Below, in pieces: positions 1 to 8,513 of a stretch of 64,000 nt of DNA. The notes beneath the pieces were generated by a model that was given only the letters and a program-made list of their open reading frames with translations, did no database searches and was not told the DNA's origin. Each line of letters starts with the position of its first letter. The first letter of the stretch is position 1. The translations under genes and the position numbers were made by a program. This DNA comes from Paraburkholderia caffeinilytica (GTDB lineage: Bacteria > Pseudomonadota > Gammaproteobacteria > Burkholderiales > Burkholderiaceae): positions 2,232,001 through 2,296,000 of the forward strand of contig NZ_CP031467.1 of the NCBI RefSeq assembly GCF_003368325.1. Reading direction: 5' to 3'.

Positions 1-83
1 TCACTACCATCGGCTGAAGCCTGTCCGCCCATGCACCGCAAAGCCTTGCGGCGTCGAGCAAGCGGCAACATCAGGAGCGCCCG
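1..83. other. Leader region of the ethanolamine permease gene
   Basis: This is the non-coding stretch between the window edge and the permease start. It holds a small inverted repeat (CGCAA-agcc-TTGCG) near positions 38-51 and an AGGAG ribosome binding site at 73-77, six bases before the ATG. No convincing promoter was found; the real promoter may lie outside the window. Confidence 0.5.
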
Positions 84-1487
84 ATGAAATCAGAATCCAA
101 AAGTCAGCACGTCGGTAAAGTCACGCATCACGAGTTGAAGCAGACGCTCGGTACGTGGCAACTGTGGGGGATCGCGGTCGGTCTGGTCATTTCCGGCGAG
201 TATTTTGGCTGGAGCTACGGCTGGGCGAGCGCCGGCACACTCGGCTTCGTCATCACGGCGGTTTTTATTGCCGCGATGTACACCACCTTCATTTTCAGTT
301 TCACCGAACTCACCACGTCGATCCCGCATGCGGGCGGCCCGTTCGCCTACGCGCGTCACGCTTTCGGTCCGACCGGCGGTTATCTGGCGGGCGCGGCGAC
401 ATTAGTCGAATTCGTGTTTGCGCCACCCGCCATTGCGCTCGCGATCGGCGCCTATCTGCACGTGCAGTTTCCGGGTCTCGAGCCGAAACACGCGGCGATG
501 GGCGCGTATCTCGTCTTCATGGCGTTGAATATCGTCGGCGTGCAGATCGCCGCGGCCTTCGAGTTGTGCGTGACGCTGCTCGCAATCTTCGAATTGCTGG
601 TGTTCATGGGTGTCGTGTCGCCGGGATTCCAGTGGTCGAATTTCACGAAGGGCGGCTGGTCCGGCGCGGACACCTTCAGCATGGGCTCGTTTCACGGCAT
701 GTTCGCGGCGATTCCCTTCGCCATCTGGTTCTTCCTCGCGATTGAAGGCGTGGCGATGGCCGCCGAAGAAGCCAAGAATCCGAAGCGTTCGATTCCAATC
801 GCCTACGTCGCCGGCATTCTTACCTTGGTCGTGCTCGCCATCGGCGTGATGGTGTTCGCAGGCGCCGCCGGCGACTGGACCAAGCTGTCGAACATCAACG
901 ATCCGCTGCCGCAAGCCATGAAGTTCATCGTCGGCGAACATAGCGGCTGGATGCATATGCTGGTGTGGCTAGGCCTGTTCGGGCTCGTCGCGTCGTTTCA
1001 CGGCATCATCCTCGGCTACTCGCGGCAGATCTTCGCGCTGGCTCGCGCGGGTTATCTGCCGGAGTGGCTTTCCAAGGTGCATCCGCGCTTCAAGACGCCG
1101 CATCGCGCGATCATCGCGGGTGGCGTGGTCGGCATCGCCGCAATCTACAGCGACGAGCTGATCCAGTTCGGCGGCCAGACGCTCACAGCGAACATCGTGA
1201 CGATGTCCGTATTTGGCGCTATCGTGATGTATATCATCAGCATGTTGTCGCTGTTCAAGCTGCGCCGCTCGGACCCAAACATGGAGCGCCCGTTCCGCGC
1301 GCCGCTGTTTCCGTTCTTTCCGGCGTTCGCGCTGGTGGCCGCGGTGATTTGTCTGGCAACGATGGTTTACTTCAATTTCCTGGTGGCCATCGTGTTCGCG
1401 ATCTTCCTCGCGTTGGGCTACGTCTACTTCCTGTTGACGCGCCATCAACGCGAAACCGCGCCGACAGACGCCTTGCTCGAAGAGTGA
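84..1487 (+). CDS. eat: Ethanolamine permease, APC superfamily
   Basis: A 467-residue, strongly hydrophobic polytopic protein of the amino acid/polyamine/organocation (APC) superfamily, expected to import ethanolamine across the inner membrane. About twelve membrane segments follow a short hydrophilic N-terminus (to about residue 25), and the length fits the ethanolamine permease family. The start is the ATG with AGGAG six bases upstream. The ammonia-lyase genes eutB and eutC follow on the same strand after about 40 bases, so uptake and the first catabolic step are probably co-transcribed. The substrate assignment rests on family resemblance plus this linkage; transport of a related amine is the main alternative. 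Confidence 0.88.
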   Translation: MKSESKSQHVGKVTHHELKQTLGTWQLWGIAVGLVISGEYFGWSYGWASAGTLGFVITAVFIAAMYTTFIFSFTELTTSIPHAGGPFAYARHAFGPTGGYLAGAATLVEFVFAPPAIALAIGAYLHVQFPGLEPKHAAMGAYLVFMALNIVGVQIAAAFELCVTLLAIFELLVFMGVVSPGFQWSNFTKGGWSGADTFSMGSFHGMFAAIPFAIWFFLAIEGVAMAAEEAKNPKRSIPIAYVAGILTLVVLAIGVMVFAGAAGDWTKLSNINDPLPQAMKFIVGEHSGWMHMLVWLGLFGLVASFHGIILGYSRQIFALARAGYLPEWLSKVHPRFKTPHRAIIAGGVVGIAAIYSDELIQFGGQTLTANIVTMSVFGAIVMYIISMLSLFKLRRSDPNMERPFRAPLFPFFPAFALVAAVICLATMVYFNFLVAIVFAIFLALGYVYFLLTRHQRETAPTDALLEE

Positions 1488-1530
1488 CGGATCGAGCCGC
1501 TGCGCACGCAGCGGCGATGGAGTCGTGAAG

Positions 1531-2925
1531 ATGAGCTACACCGAGACGATCGGCAGCCGTACTTATCGCTTTGCCGACCTGAAAACCTTGATGGCGAAGG
1601 CCAGTCCGCAGCGTTCCGGCGACCAGCTCGCGGGCGTCGCGGCGGCGAGCGAAGAAGAGCGCGTCGCGGCCAAGATGGCGCTCGCGCAGGTGCCGCTGCG
1701 CACGTTTCTCAACGAAGCGTTGATTCCCTACGAAAGCGATGAGGTCACGCGCCTCGTGATCGACGATCACTCGCCGCAGGCGTTCGCCGAGATCTCGCAT
1801 TTGACGGTCGGCGATTTCCGCAACTGGCTGCTAAGCAGCACGACCGATGCCGACGCGCTCACGCGAATCACCGCCGGCCTCACGCCGGAAATGGTCGCGG
1901 CGGTCTCGAAGCTGATGCGCAATCAGGATCTGATCGCGGCGGCGCGCAAACGTCCGGTGATCACACGCTTTCGTAATACGGTCGGCTTGCCGGGTCACAT
2001 GTCGGTGCGTCTGCAACCGAATCATCCGACCGACGACGTCAAAGGCATCGCCGCGTCGATGCTCGATGGCCTGATGTACGGCTGCGGCGATGCGATGATC
2101 GGCATCAATCCGGCCAGCGACAATCTTGCCGCGATCACCAAGCTGTTGCTGATGATCGACGACTTCCGCCAGCGTTATCAAGTGCCGACTCAATCGTGTG
2201 TGCTGACCCACGTCACCAACACGATTGCAGCCATCGAAAAAGGCGCGCCGGTCGATCTGGTGTTTCAGTCGATTGCCGGAACGGAGAAAGCGAACGCAGG
2301 TTTCGGTATTTCGCTTGCGCTGTTGCAGGAAGCGTATGAAGCAGGGCTTTCGCTGAAACGTGGCACCGTCGGCAGCAACCTGATGTATTTCGAAACCGGC
2401 CAGGGCAGTGCCTTGTCGGCGGATGCGCATTTCGGCGTCGATCAACAGACGTGCGAAGTGCGCGCCTACGCGGTCGCGCGCAAGTTCAATCCGTTTCTGG
2501 TTAACACGGTGGTCGGCTTCATCGGACCGGAGTATCTATACGACGGCAAGCAGATCACGCGTGCGGGCCTTGAAGACCACTTTTGCGGCAAACTGCTCGG
2601 CGTGCCGATGGGCTGCGATATCTGCTATACGAATCACGCCGAAGCCGATCAGGACGATATGGATAACTTGCTCACGCTTTTGGGCGTGGCGGGTATCAAC
2701 TTCATCATGGGCATTCCGGGTGCGGACGATGTGATGCTCAACTATCAAAGCACCTCATTCCATGACGCCCTGTACGTGCGCGACGTGCTCGGCCTGCGCC
2801 GTGCACCGGAATTCGAAGAGTGGCTGGAATCCATGCAGATCACTGACGCGCGCGGTGCTTTGCTGAGCGCATCGTCACAGCAACCGCTGCTAGAAGGTGC
2901 GAATGACTGGATGGGCATCGCATGA
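1531..2925 (+). CDS. eutB: Ethanolamine ammonia-lyase large subunit
   Basis: The large, substrate-binding subunit of adenosylcobalamin-dependent ethanolamine ammonia-lyase, which converts ethanolamine to acetaldehyde and ammonia. The 464-residue protein carries the family's conserved VRLQPNHPTDD and GINPASDN segments (about residues 160-195), which line the TIM-barrel active site. ATG 1531 is chosen because GGAG lies eight bases upstream; an in-frame GTG at 1525 is the alternative. The stop overlaps the eutC start by four bases (ATGA), indicating translational coupling. No reactivating factor EutA, cobalamin adenosyltransferase or microcompartment shell gene is visible nearby, so this is a short, cytosolic type of ethanolamine pathway. 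Confidence 0.96.
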   Translation: MSYTETIGSRTYRFADLKTLMAKASPQRSGDQLAGVAAASEEERVAAKMALAQVPLRTFLNEALIPYESDEVTRLVIDDHSPQAFAEISHLTVGDFRNWLLSSTTDADALTRITAGLTPEMVAAVSKLMRNQDLIAAARKRPVITRFRNTVGLPGHMSVRLQPNHPTDDVKGIAASMLDGLMYGCGDAMIGINPASDNLAAITKLLLMIDDFRQRYQVPTQSCVLTHVTNTIAAIEKGAPVDLVFQSIAGTEKANAGFGISLALLQEAYEAGLSLKRGTVGSNLMYFETGQGSALSADAHFGVDQQTCEVRAYAVARKFNPFLVNTVVGFIGPEYLYDGKQITRAGLEDHFCGKLLGVPMGCDICYTNHAEADQDDMDNLLTLLGVAGINFIMGIPGADDVMLNYQSTSFHDALYVRDVLGLRRAPEFEEWLESMQITDARGALLSASSQQPLLEGANDWMGIA

Positions 2926-3707
2926 GCGACTTCCTCGAAAAGAACCCATGGAACGGGCTGCGGCAGTTCACTAATGCGCGCATCGCGTTAGGCCGCGCGG
3001 GCAACAGTTTGCCTACGGCACCGTTGCTCGCGTTCAACCTGTCGCATGCGCAGGCACGCGACGCGGTGCATCATCCGCTCGATACGGACGTGCTGCACGA
3101 GCAACTGCGTGCGCAAAGTTTCAGCACATTGGATGTGCATAGTGCCGCGCCTGATCGTGAGCATTACTTGCGGCGGCCGGATCTCGGCAGGCGCTTGAGC
3201 GATGAGAGCCGCGCAGCGCTCGGGCAACTCAAGGTCGAGTCGCCGGAAGTGGTTTTCGTGATCGCCGACGGTCTCTCTGCATTCGCTGCATCGAAGCAGT
3301 CGATCCCGTTGCTGCAAGCCGTTTGCACAAGACTCACGGACTGGAAGATCGGCCCCGTAGTAGTCGCACGCCAGGCCCGCGTCGCGCTCGGTGACGAAAT
3401 CGGCGAGCTGCTCAATGCCAAACTGGTGGTGATGCTGATTGGTGAGCGTCCAGGTTTGAGTTCACCCGATAGCCTTGGTATCTACCTGACGTACGCCCCT
3501 AAGGTAGGTTGCAGCGATGCGCAACGCAACTGCATTTCCAACGTGCGTCCTGAAGGTCTTAACTACGAATCTGCCGCGCACAAACTGCATTACTTGCTGA
3601 CGCATGCAAGACGTTTGGGCCTCACGGGCGTCGGTCTGAAAGACGACAGCGACGCGCTGCTAGCCAGCGCACCAACAACACCCCTAGTCGGCGACGATTC
3701 AAATTAG
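2922..3707 (+). CDS. eutC: Ethanolamine ammonia-lyase small subunit
   Basis: The small subunit of ethanolamine ammonia-lyase, which contributes to cobalamin binding in the EutBC complex. The 261-residue protein contains the family stretch from RPGLSSPDSLGIYLTYAP through NCISNVRPEGL in its C-terminal half. It lacks the long N-terminal extension seen in enterobacterial EutC, which is linked to microcompartment targeting; that fits the absence of shell genes here. It starts at the ATG overlapping the eutB stop. The last codons and the following bases contain the first unit of a degenerate repeat described separately. Confidence 0.95.
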   Translation: MSDFLEKNPWNGLRQFTNARIALGRAGNSLPTAPLLAFNLSHAQARDAVHHPLDTDVLHEQLRAQSFSTLDVHSAAPDREHYLRRPDLGRRLSDESRAALGQLKVESPEVVFVIADGLSAFAASKQSIPLLQAVCTRLTDWKIGPVVVARQARVALGDEIGELLNAKLVVMLIGERPGLSSPDSLGIYLTYAPKVGCSDAQRNCISNVRPEGLNYESAAHKLHYLLTHARRLGLTGVGLKDDSDALLASAPTTPLVGDDSN

Positions 3708-3875
3708 ACGCGAACGGCTGGTGAACGCGCCGACAACATTTGCAACCGGCAATGATTCAAACTGGACACGCGCTCGCTGACGAGACAGCGTAGGTAACGC
3801 CAGCAGGCGGCAGCGATTCAAATTAACGACGCGCTGCCAACCAGCATGCCAACGATCAGCAACAATCCGAACTAA
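3696..3875. repeat. Four-fold degenerate repeat after eutC
   Basis: A motif close to GATTCAAATTA recurs at 3696-3706 (overlapping the eutC stop), 3754-3764 (GATTCAAACTG), 3815-3825 (GATTCAAATTA) and, more decayed, 3864-3874 (AATCCGAACTA). Spacings are 58, 61 and 49 bases. Words such as CGACGCG, GCCAAC and AACGCC recur between them. The array fills the gap between two convergent genes and has no stem-loop with a T-tract. It looks like a decayed tandem duplication of the eutC 3' end. Confidence 0.55.
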
Positions 3876-3896
3876 GGTGCGACGTAGAAGCGCTAC

Positions 3897-4292
3897 TTAA
3901 GCATCCGCCCGCTCAACCGGATGCTTTTCCAACCACGCGTTCTCGTCGTCCTCGAACAGCCGCGAGCGTGTCAGAAACCGCAACCCGCTCGGCCGTTCCA
4001 AAGAAAACATCCCACCATTCCCGGGCACCACATCGATGATCAACTGCGTGTGCTGCCAGTATTCAAACTGCGATTCGCTCATGTAGAACGGCACGCCGGC
4101 AATCGTGCCGAGTTTCACATCGGACGAGCCGACCATGAACTCACTCTGAGGGAACATCATCGGCGCGCTGCCGTCGCAGCATCCACCGGATTGATGAAAC
4201 AGCACGGCCCCGTGTTCCGCGCATAGCTTATCGATCAAATCGACCGCCGCAGGCGTGGCGATCACGCGCGCTACTTGCTTCTCATCAGCCAT
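3897..4292 (-). CDS. DUF779 family protein, aldehyde dehydrogenase partner
   Basis: A 131-residue cytosolic protein of the DUF779 family, which typically sits beside NAD-dependent acetaldehyde/aldehyde dehydrogenase genes; its biochemical role is not established. Visible hallmarks are HQSGGCCDGSAPMMF (about residues 33-47), with a paired cysteine that could bind metal, and DVVPGNGGMFSLE. The start at 4292 is chosen because GAGGG lies seven bases upstream; the frame stays open further upstream without a better signal. It lies 75 bases downstream of the dehydrogenase gene in the same direction, behind a probable partial terminator, so its expression is probably lower than that of the enzyme. 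Confidence 0.85.
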   Translation of the reverse strand: MADEKQVARVIATPAAVDLIDKLCAEHGAVLFHQSGGCCDGSAPMMFPQSEFMVGSSDVKLGTIAGVPFYMSESQFEYWQHTQLIIDVVPGNGGMFSLERPSGLRFLTRSRLFEDDENAWLEKHPVERADA

Positions 4293-4307
4293 CACAAGCC
4301 CTCGCTG

Positions 4308-4339
4308 AAAAAGAGCGAGCCGCACAAAGCGGCCCGCTC
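4308..4339 (-). terminator. Terminator or attenuator between ALDH and DUF779 genes
   Basis: On the minus strand an 11-bp stem (GAGCGGGCCGC pairing with GCGGCTCGCTC, one G-U pair) with a five-base loop is followed by five T residues. It lies between the aldehyde dehydrogenase stop and the DUF779 start, so it probably terminates part of the dehydrogenase transcripts. Confidence 0.7.
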
Positions 4340-4367
4340 GAACGGAATGGCTATCGCCCCGTCAAAC

Positions 4368-5888
4368 TTAGAAGAAACCGAGCGGCTTATCGCTATAGCT
4401 GACGAGCAGGTTCTTGGTCTGCTGATAGTGATCGAGCATCATCTTGTGATTTTCGCGGCCGATGCCCGATTGCTTGTAGCCACCGAACGCAGCATGTGCC
4501 GGATACGCGTGATAGCAGTTGGTCCACACGCGGCCCGCCTGGATTTGCCGGCCGAAGCGATAGGCGCGCGTACCGTCGCGCGTCCAGACGCCGGCGCCCA
4601 GGCCATAGAGCGTATCGTTGGCGATTTCGAGCGCTTCGTCTTCGTTCTTGAAGGTCGTCACGGAAACGACCGGCCCGAAGATTTCCTCCTGGAAGATGCG
4701 CATCTTGTTGTGGCCGCGGAACACGGTCGGCTTCACGTAGTAGCCCTTGCTCAGTTCGCCGTCGAGCGCATTGCGTTCACCGCCGATGAGACATTCCGCG
4801 CCTTCCTGTTTGCCGAGATCGACGTAGGAGAGGATCTTTTCCAGCTGTTCCTGCGAGGCTTGAGCGCCGATCATCGTCTTCGTATCGAGCGGATGCCCTT
4901 GCGTGATCGCAGCCACGCGCTTCAACGCGCGTTCCATGAAGCGGTCGTAGATCTTTTCGTCGATCAGCACACGCGACGGACACGTGCACACTTCACCCTG
5001 ATTCAGCGCGAACATCGTGAAGCCTTCGAGCGCCTTGTCGAAATAGCTGTCGTCCGCGTTCATCACGTCGGCGAAGAAAATGTTCGGGCTCTTGCCGCCG
5101 AGTTCGAGCGTCACCGGAATGATGTTCTGGCTCGCGTACTGCATGATCAGGCGGCCGGTCGTCGTCTCACCCGTGAAGGCGATCTTCGCGATACGCTTGC
5201 TCGACGCAAGCGGCTTGCCGGCTTCGAGGCCGAACCCGTTCACCACGTTCAGCACGCCCGGCGGCAGCAGATCGTGGATCAGTTCGAGCAGCACGAGAAT
5301 CGACGCAGGTGTTTGCTCAGCCGGTTTCAGCACGACGCAATTGCCGGCAGCCAAGGCAGGTGCGAGCTTCCATACCGCCATCAGGATCGGGAAATTCCAC
5401 GGAATGATCTGGCCGACCACGCCGAGCGGTTCGTGAAAGTGATAGGCGACGGTGTCGTGGTCGATCTCGGAGATCCCACCTTCCTGCGCGCGGACGGCGC
5501 CGGCGAAATAGCGGAAATGATCAATGGCAAGCGGGATATCCGCAGCCATCGTTTCGCGCAGCGGCTTGCCGTTGTCGATCGTTTCAGCCACGGCGATGCG
5601 TTGCAGATTCGCTTCCATCCGGTCGGCGATACGGTTCAGGATGTTCGCCCGCTCGGTGGTCGACGTCTTGCCCCACGCGGTCTTCGCACGATGCGCGGCG
5701 TCGAGGGCAAGTTCGATATCGGCTTCGCGGGAACGCGGGATGGACGTGAACGGCTCACCGGTGATCGGCGACACGTTGTCGAAGTACTCGCCACCCACCG
5801 GTTTCACCCATTCACCGCCGATGAAATTCGCATACTGCTTTTTGTACGGGAATTCGGTAGTCAGAAACTGCATCTCTGCGTGATTCAT
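4368..5888 (-). CDS. NAD-dependent aldehyde dehydrogenase (acetaldehyde type)
   Basis: A 506-residue aldehyde dehydrogenase expected to oxidise acetaldehyde, the product of EutBC, to acetate with NAD. It has the class features: the [11 protein letters not shown] cofactor loop, the [14 protein letters not shown] segment carrying the catalytic glutamate, the catalytic cysteine region [13 protein letters not shown], and [10 protein letters not shown]. Start 5888 is chosen because GAGGAG lies seven to eight bases upstream. The gene is divergent from the EutR-like regulator and followed by DUF779, the usual arrangement for AcoD/ExaC-type enzymes. The leader carries a sigma-54 promoter, so expression probably needs an enhancer-binding activator that is not in this window. 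Other short aldehydes may also be substrates. Confidence 0.92.
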   Translation of the reverse strand: MNHAEMQFLTTEFPYKKQYANFIGGEWVKPVGGEYFDNVSPITGEPFTSIPRSREADIELALDAAHRAKTAWGKTSTTERANILNRIADRMEANLQRIAVAETIDNGKPLRETMAADIPLAIDHFRYFAGAVRAQEGGISEIDHDTVAYHFHEPLGVVGQIIPWNFPILMAVWKLAPALAAGNCVVLKPAEQTPASILVLLELIHDLLPPGVLNVVNGFGLEAGKPLASSKRIAKIAFTGETTTGRLIMQYASQNIIPVTLELGGKSPNIFFADVMNADDSYFDKALEGFTMFALNQGEVCTCPSRVLIDEKIYDRFMERALKRVAAITQGHPLDTKTMIGAQASQEQLEKILSYVDLGKQEGAECLIGGERNALDGELSKGYYVKPTVFRGHNKMRIFQEEIFGPVVSVTTFKNEDEALEIANDTLYGLGAGVWTRDGTRAYRFGRQIQAGRVWTNCYHAYPAHAAFGGYKQSGIGRENHKMMLDHYQQTKNLLVSYSDKPLGFF

Positions 5889-5956
5889 CTGTGTGCTCCT
5901 CACATGTTTGAATGGGCTATATTCGGCGCGATATTTCGCTGGCCGCGACAGACTAG

Positions 5957-5973
5957 AGCCAGAACTGTGCCAA
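5957..5973 (-). promoter_or_regulatory. Sigma-54 (-24/-12) promoter of the aldehyde dehydrogenase gene
   Basis: The minus strand reads TTGGCACAGTTCTGGCT, matching the RpoN consensus YTGGCACG-N4-TTGCW with the -24 GG and -12 GC exactly 12 bases apart. Transcription would begin near 5946, giving a leader of about 58 bases before the ATG at 5888. Confidence 0.75.
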
Positions 5974-6085
5974 TGCACCGCGCTGGTGAGCGGTGCACGC
6001 GCAGCAGGCACGCCCGCGAAGCGCGGCGCGTGGCATTGCTCACTTTGCCGGGGAATGAACGTTTCGTTTCTGACCAGGGTGCGCA

Positions 6086-6110
6086 GCCCTGTTCACGAAT
6101 TGAACAGGGC
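6086..6110. promoter_or_regulatory. Perfect palindrome, candidate activator site
   Basis: GCCCTGTTCA and its exact reverse complement TGAACAGGGC are separated by five bases (CGAAT). The site lies about 140-165 bases upstream of the predicted sigma-54 transcription start, a typical enhancer position, and about 105 bases before the divergent regulator gene. It could bind a sigma-54 activator or the EutR-like protein; the sequence does not say which. Confidence 0.6.
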
Positions 6111-6213
6111 GTGAGCGTGTAGTGCCACGATCAACCCAACGTAAGCGGCGAATCTGTTCGGCATGACAATTGCCTTCCATTTCTCCTCAATACTTCGATT
6201 TCGCAGGTCCGGT

Positions 6214-7257
6214 ATGACGATTGAACTCCGAAGTGACAGCCTGACGGCATCGGCGCACGCGCCGCAGCCGAGCTTTTGCGTGCAGACCCGCGTCGCCTAC
6301 GACGCCGACGAGCAGGCGCGCAACCTCCACGGCTGGAGCCAGACCTACGATCAACTGACCGCGGGCCGTTTCGTGGGTGGTTTGACGGAGTTGTGCATCG
6401 ACCACATGCAGGTATTCGTCGAAACCACGAGCCACACGCTGCGGCAGACCTGCGAGATACAGGAGGACGCCTACTGGTTCGGCATTCCGACTTGCCCCGA
6501 GGGTTCCGGTCGTATCGACACTCAGGTGATCGCGGGCGATGCGCTGGCATTTCGTCCGGGCGGGATCGAGTTCGAGTTGCTGACTTCGGCGGGCTATCAA
6601 ATTTTCGGTGTGGTGGTGAAAGGTGACGTGCTGCGCCGGTACGCGGCCGACGTCGAGCGGGTCGGTCTGGCGGACCATCTGCCGAACACGGAAGTCGTGT
6701 CGATCGGCAAGGTTCGCAAGGAGCGCCTGTGCGCCTCGCTGCGCCAGCTTCTCGATGACGGCGCGGCGAACGGCGTGCCGCTGTCCTCGTTCGCACGCAA
6801 CAATTTGCAGGCGTCGGTGCTGGCGTCGTTATTCGATGTGGGCGCGTTGCCTGCCGCTGAGCAGGTTGCAATGCCTATGCGTGGGCGCCGTCAGTCGATC
6901 GTGGCAGAAGCGCGCGAGTATGTTCTGGCCAATCGCGACCGCGCGATCAATGTGCCGGAGTTATGCGAACGACTGCACGTGAGCCGGCGCACACTGCAAT
7001 ACTGCTTTCAGGACGTGCTTGGGATGGCACCTGCCACCTATCTGCGCACGATCCGCCTGAATGGCGCACGGCGCGATCTGTGCGCGGCGTCACACGCATC
7101 GCGTTCGGTCCAGGATGTCGCCGCGGCGTGGGGTTTCTGGCATTTGAGCCAGTTTGCGACCGATTACCGGAAGCTGTTCGGCATGCGGCCTTCCGATACG
7201 TTGAAGGCGGGGATCAATGGCCGCGCGCACGCGGATGACTATTCATTTGCGCATTAA
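6214..7257 (+). CDS. eutR: EutR-like AraC family regulator of ethanolamine use
   Basis: A 347-residue transcription factor closely resembling EutR, the AraC-type activator that responds to ethanolamine and adenosylcobalamin. The N-terminal sensing part carries the EutR-like segments HTLRQTCEIQEDAYWFGIP and FRPGGIEFEL. The C-terminal third is a double helix-turn-helix domain (AREYVLANRDRA..., LHVSRRTLQYCFQDVLGM, WGFWHLSQFATDYRKLFG). ATG 6214 is chosen with AGG upstream; an in-frame ATG at 6163 would add 17 residues of unconvincing sequence. It is divergent from the aldehyde dehydrogenase gene and probably controls the ethanolamine genes in this region. Confidence 0.88.
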   Translation: MTIELRSDSLTASAHAPQPSFCVQTRVAYDADEQARNLHGWSQTYDQLTAGRFVGGLTELCIDHMQVFVETTSHTLRQTCEIQEDAYWFGIPTCPEGSGRIDTQVIAGDALAFRPGGIEFELLTSAGYQIFGVVVKGDVLRRYAADVERVGLADHLPNTEVVSIGKVRKERLCASLRQLLDDGAANGVPLSSFARNNLQASVLASLFDVGALPAAEQVAMPMRGRRQSIVAEAREYVLANRDRAINVPELCERLHVSRRTLQYCFQDVLGMAPATYLRTIRLNGARRDLCAASHASRSVQDVAAAWGFWHLSQFATDYRKLFGMRPSDTLKAGINGRAHADDYSFAH

Positions 7258-7556
7258 ATGCACGGCGGCATTGACGCATTGACGCATTGACGCAATAGGC
7301 CATCGCTTTCTGAGCGCACGATTAACAAAGCCTTAAGTTTCGCATTCACGTGCCGATATTAACGGTATGCGAAGTCGTATCCAGCGGGTTTTGAATCAGA
7401 TAAAAAATGAAAAGTCTTTGATTAATAAAGACAATTCGTCTCTGATGAAATCTGATTAATCCGCTGCGCATAAAAACGAGCAGACTCGAATGCGACCGCC
7501 TGGAGCGCGCGCGTCGAAGTCCGGTGGGGCCAACATAACGAAGCAAATCGGGGAAA
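7258..7556. other. AT-rich intergenic region with short repeats upstream of the lipoprotein operon
   Basis: No gene is seen here. Positions 7269-7294 hold 3.25 tandem copies of CATTGACG. Positions 7370-7460 are strikingly AT-rich for this genome and contain nested inverted repeats: GTCTTT 7414-7419 with AAAGAC 7427-7432, and AATCAGAT 7394-7401 with ATCTGATT 7450-7457. A promoter for the downstream operon is likely in this stretch, but no single hexamer pair stands out. Confidence 0.6.
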
Positions 7557-8510
7557 ATGAAGAAACGTACCTTAAGCGCCATGACGCTCGTCATGGCGGT
7601 GACCGGTTGCGCGACGGTATCCGATCAACCGGCCAAGGTTGAAGCGCCGCAACCGCGCGTCGAGCAGACTGCGGCGCAACAGGCGCAAGCCGCGCCCGCG
7701 CTGAAGACTTTCAAGCGCAAGATCGCAATTGGCCGCTTCTCCAACGAGACGCGCTATGGCCGCACCTTCGTCACCGACTCGAGTCTCGACCCGCTCGGCA
7801 AGCAGGCGAGCGATATCCTGGCGGCGCGTCTGGTCGAGTCGAAACAGTTTATGGTGTTCGAGCGTCCGGATCTGACCAAGATCGCCGCCGAGCAGGGTTT
7901 GAACAAGGACGGCAAGATGATCGGCGTCGACACGCTGATCCTCGGTTCGGTAACTGAGTTCGGCCGAGGCACGACCGGCAAGGCGGGTTTCCTCAGCTCG
8001 ACCAAGGTGCAGACGGCACACGCGAAAGTCGAACTGCGTCTCGTCGACGTGAAGACCGGTTACGTGTTCTTCTCCGCGCAGGGCAGCGGCGAGGCGAGCA
8101 CCGAGTCAGGCGAGATCGCCGGCTTCGGCAGCCGCGCCGACTACGACGGGACGCTCAACGACAAGGCCATCTCCGCCGCGATCTCCGATGTGATCGGCGC
8201 GATGATGACCAAGCTCAACGAGCGCCCATGGCGAACCGACATTCTCAAGGTCGACGGCAGCACGGTGTTCATCACAGGCGGTCCGCGCCAGGGTATCCAG
8301 CCGGGCGCCACGTTGCGCGTGTACAAGCCGGGCGAATCGGTGCAAAGCGGCCAGACCGGTTTCCAGATCGCGTTGCCGGCTACACAGATCGCGACCTTGC
8401 GCGTGCTCAGCTCGTTCGGCGACAACGAAACCAATGAAGGGTCGGTCGCGCAGGTCACGAGCGGCACGCTTGCCGCGAAGAGCGCGGCCACCTACTACGT
8501 CGCGGAGTAA
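7557..8510 (+). CDS. CsgG/HfaB-family outer-membrane lipoprotein
   Basis: A 317-residue predicted lipoprotein: a short signal peptide ends in a lipobox before Cys18 (AVTGC), and a CsgG-like domain follows from about residue 50 (KIAIGRFSNETRYGR, KQASDILAARLVES, GVDTLILGSVTEFGR). CsgG proteins form nonameric outer-membrane secretion channels for curli; relatives without curli genes have unknown cargo. No csgA/B/E/F homologue is present. The next three genes, each also encoding a lipoprotein, follow with a 3-base gap and then 4-base overlaps, so a cell-envelope complex is likely. GGGG just upstream of the ATG serves as ribosome binding site. Confidence 0.88.
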   Translation: MKKRTLSAMTLVMAVTGCATVSDQPAKVEAPQPRVEQTAAQQAQAAPALKTFKRKIAIGRFSNETRYGRTFVTDSSLDPLGKQASDILAARLVESKQFMVFERPDLTKIAAEQGLNKDGKMIGVDTLILGSVTEFGRGTTGKAGFLSSTKVQTAHAKVELRLVDVKTGYVFFSAQGSGEASTESGEIAGFGSRADYDGTLNDKAISAAISDVIGAMMTKLNERPWRTDILKVDGSTVFITGGPRQGIQPGATLRVYKPGESVQSGQTGFQIALPATQIATLRVLSSFGDNETNEGSVAQVTSGTLAAKSAATYYVAE

Positions 8511-8513
8511 GCC

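Noticed and set aside
6030..6049. TGGCAT...TTTGCC on the plus strand as a second sigma-54 promoter
   Set aside because: The GG and GC elements are 15 bases apart instead of 12, so the spacing is wrong.
4275..6122. Open frame of about 615 codons opposite the aldehyde dehydrogenase gene
   Set aside because: The opposite strand carries a complete dehydrogenase with good ribosome binding site and promoter; this frame has none.
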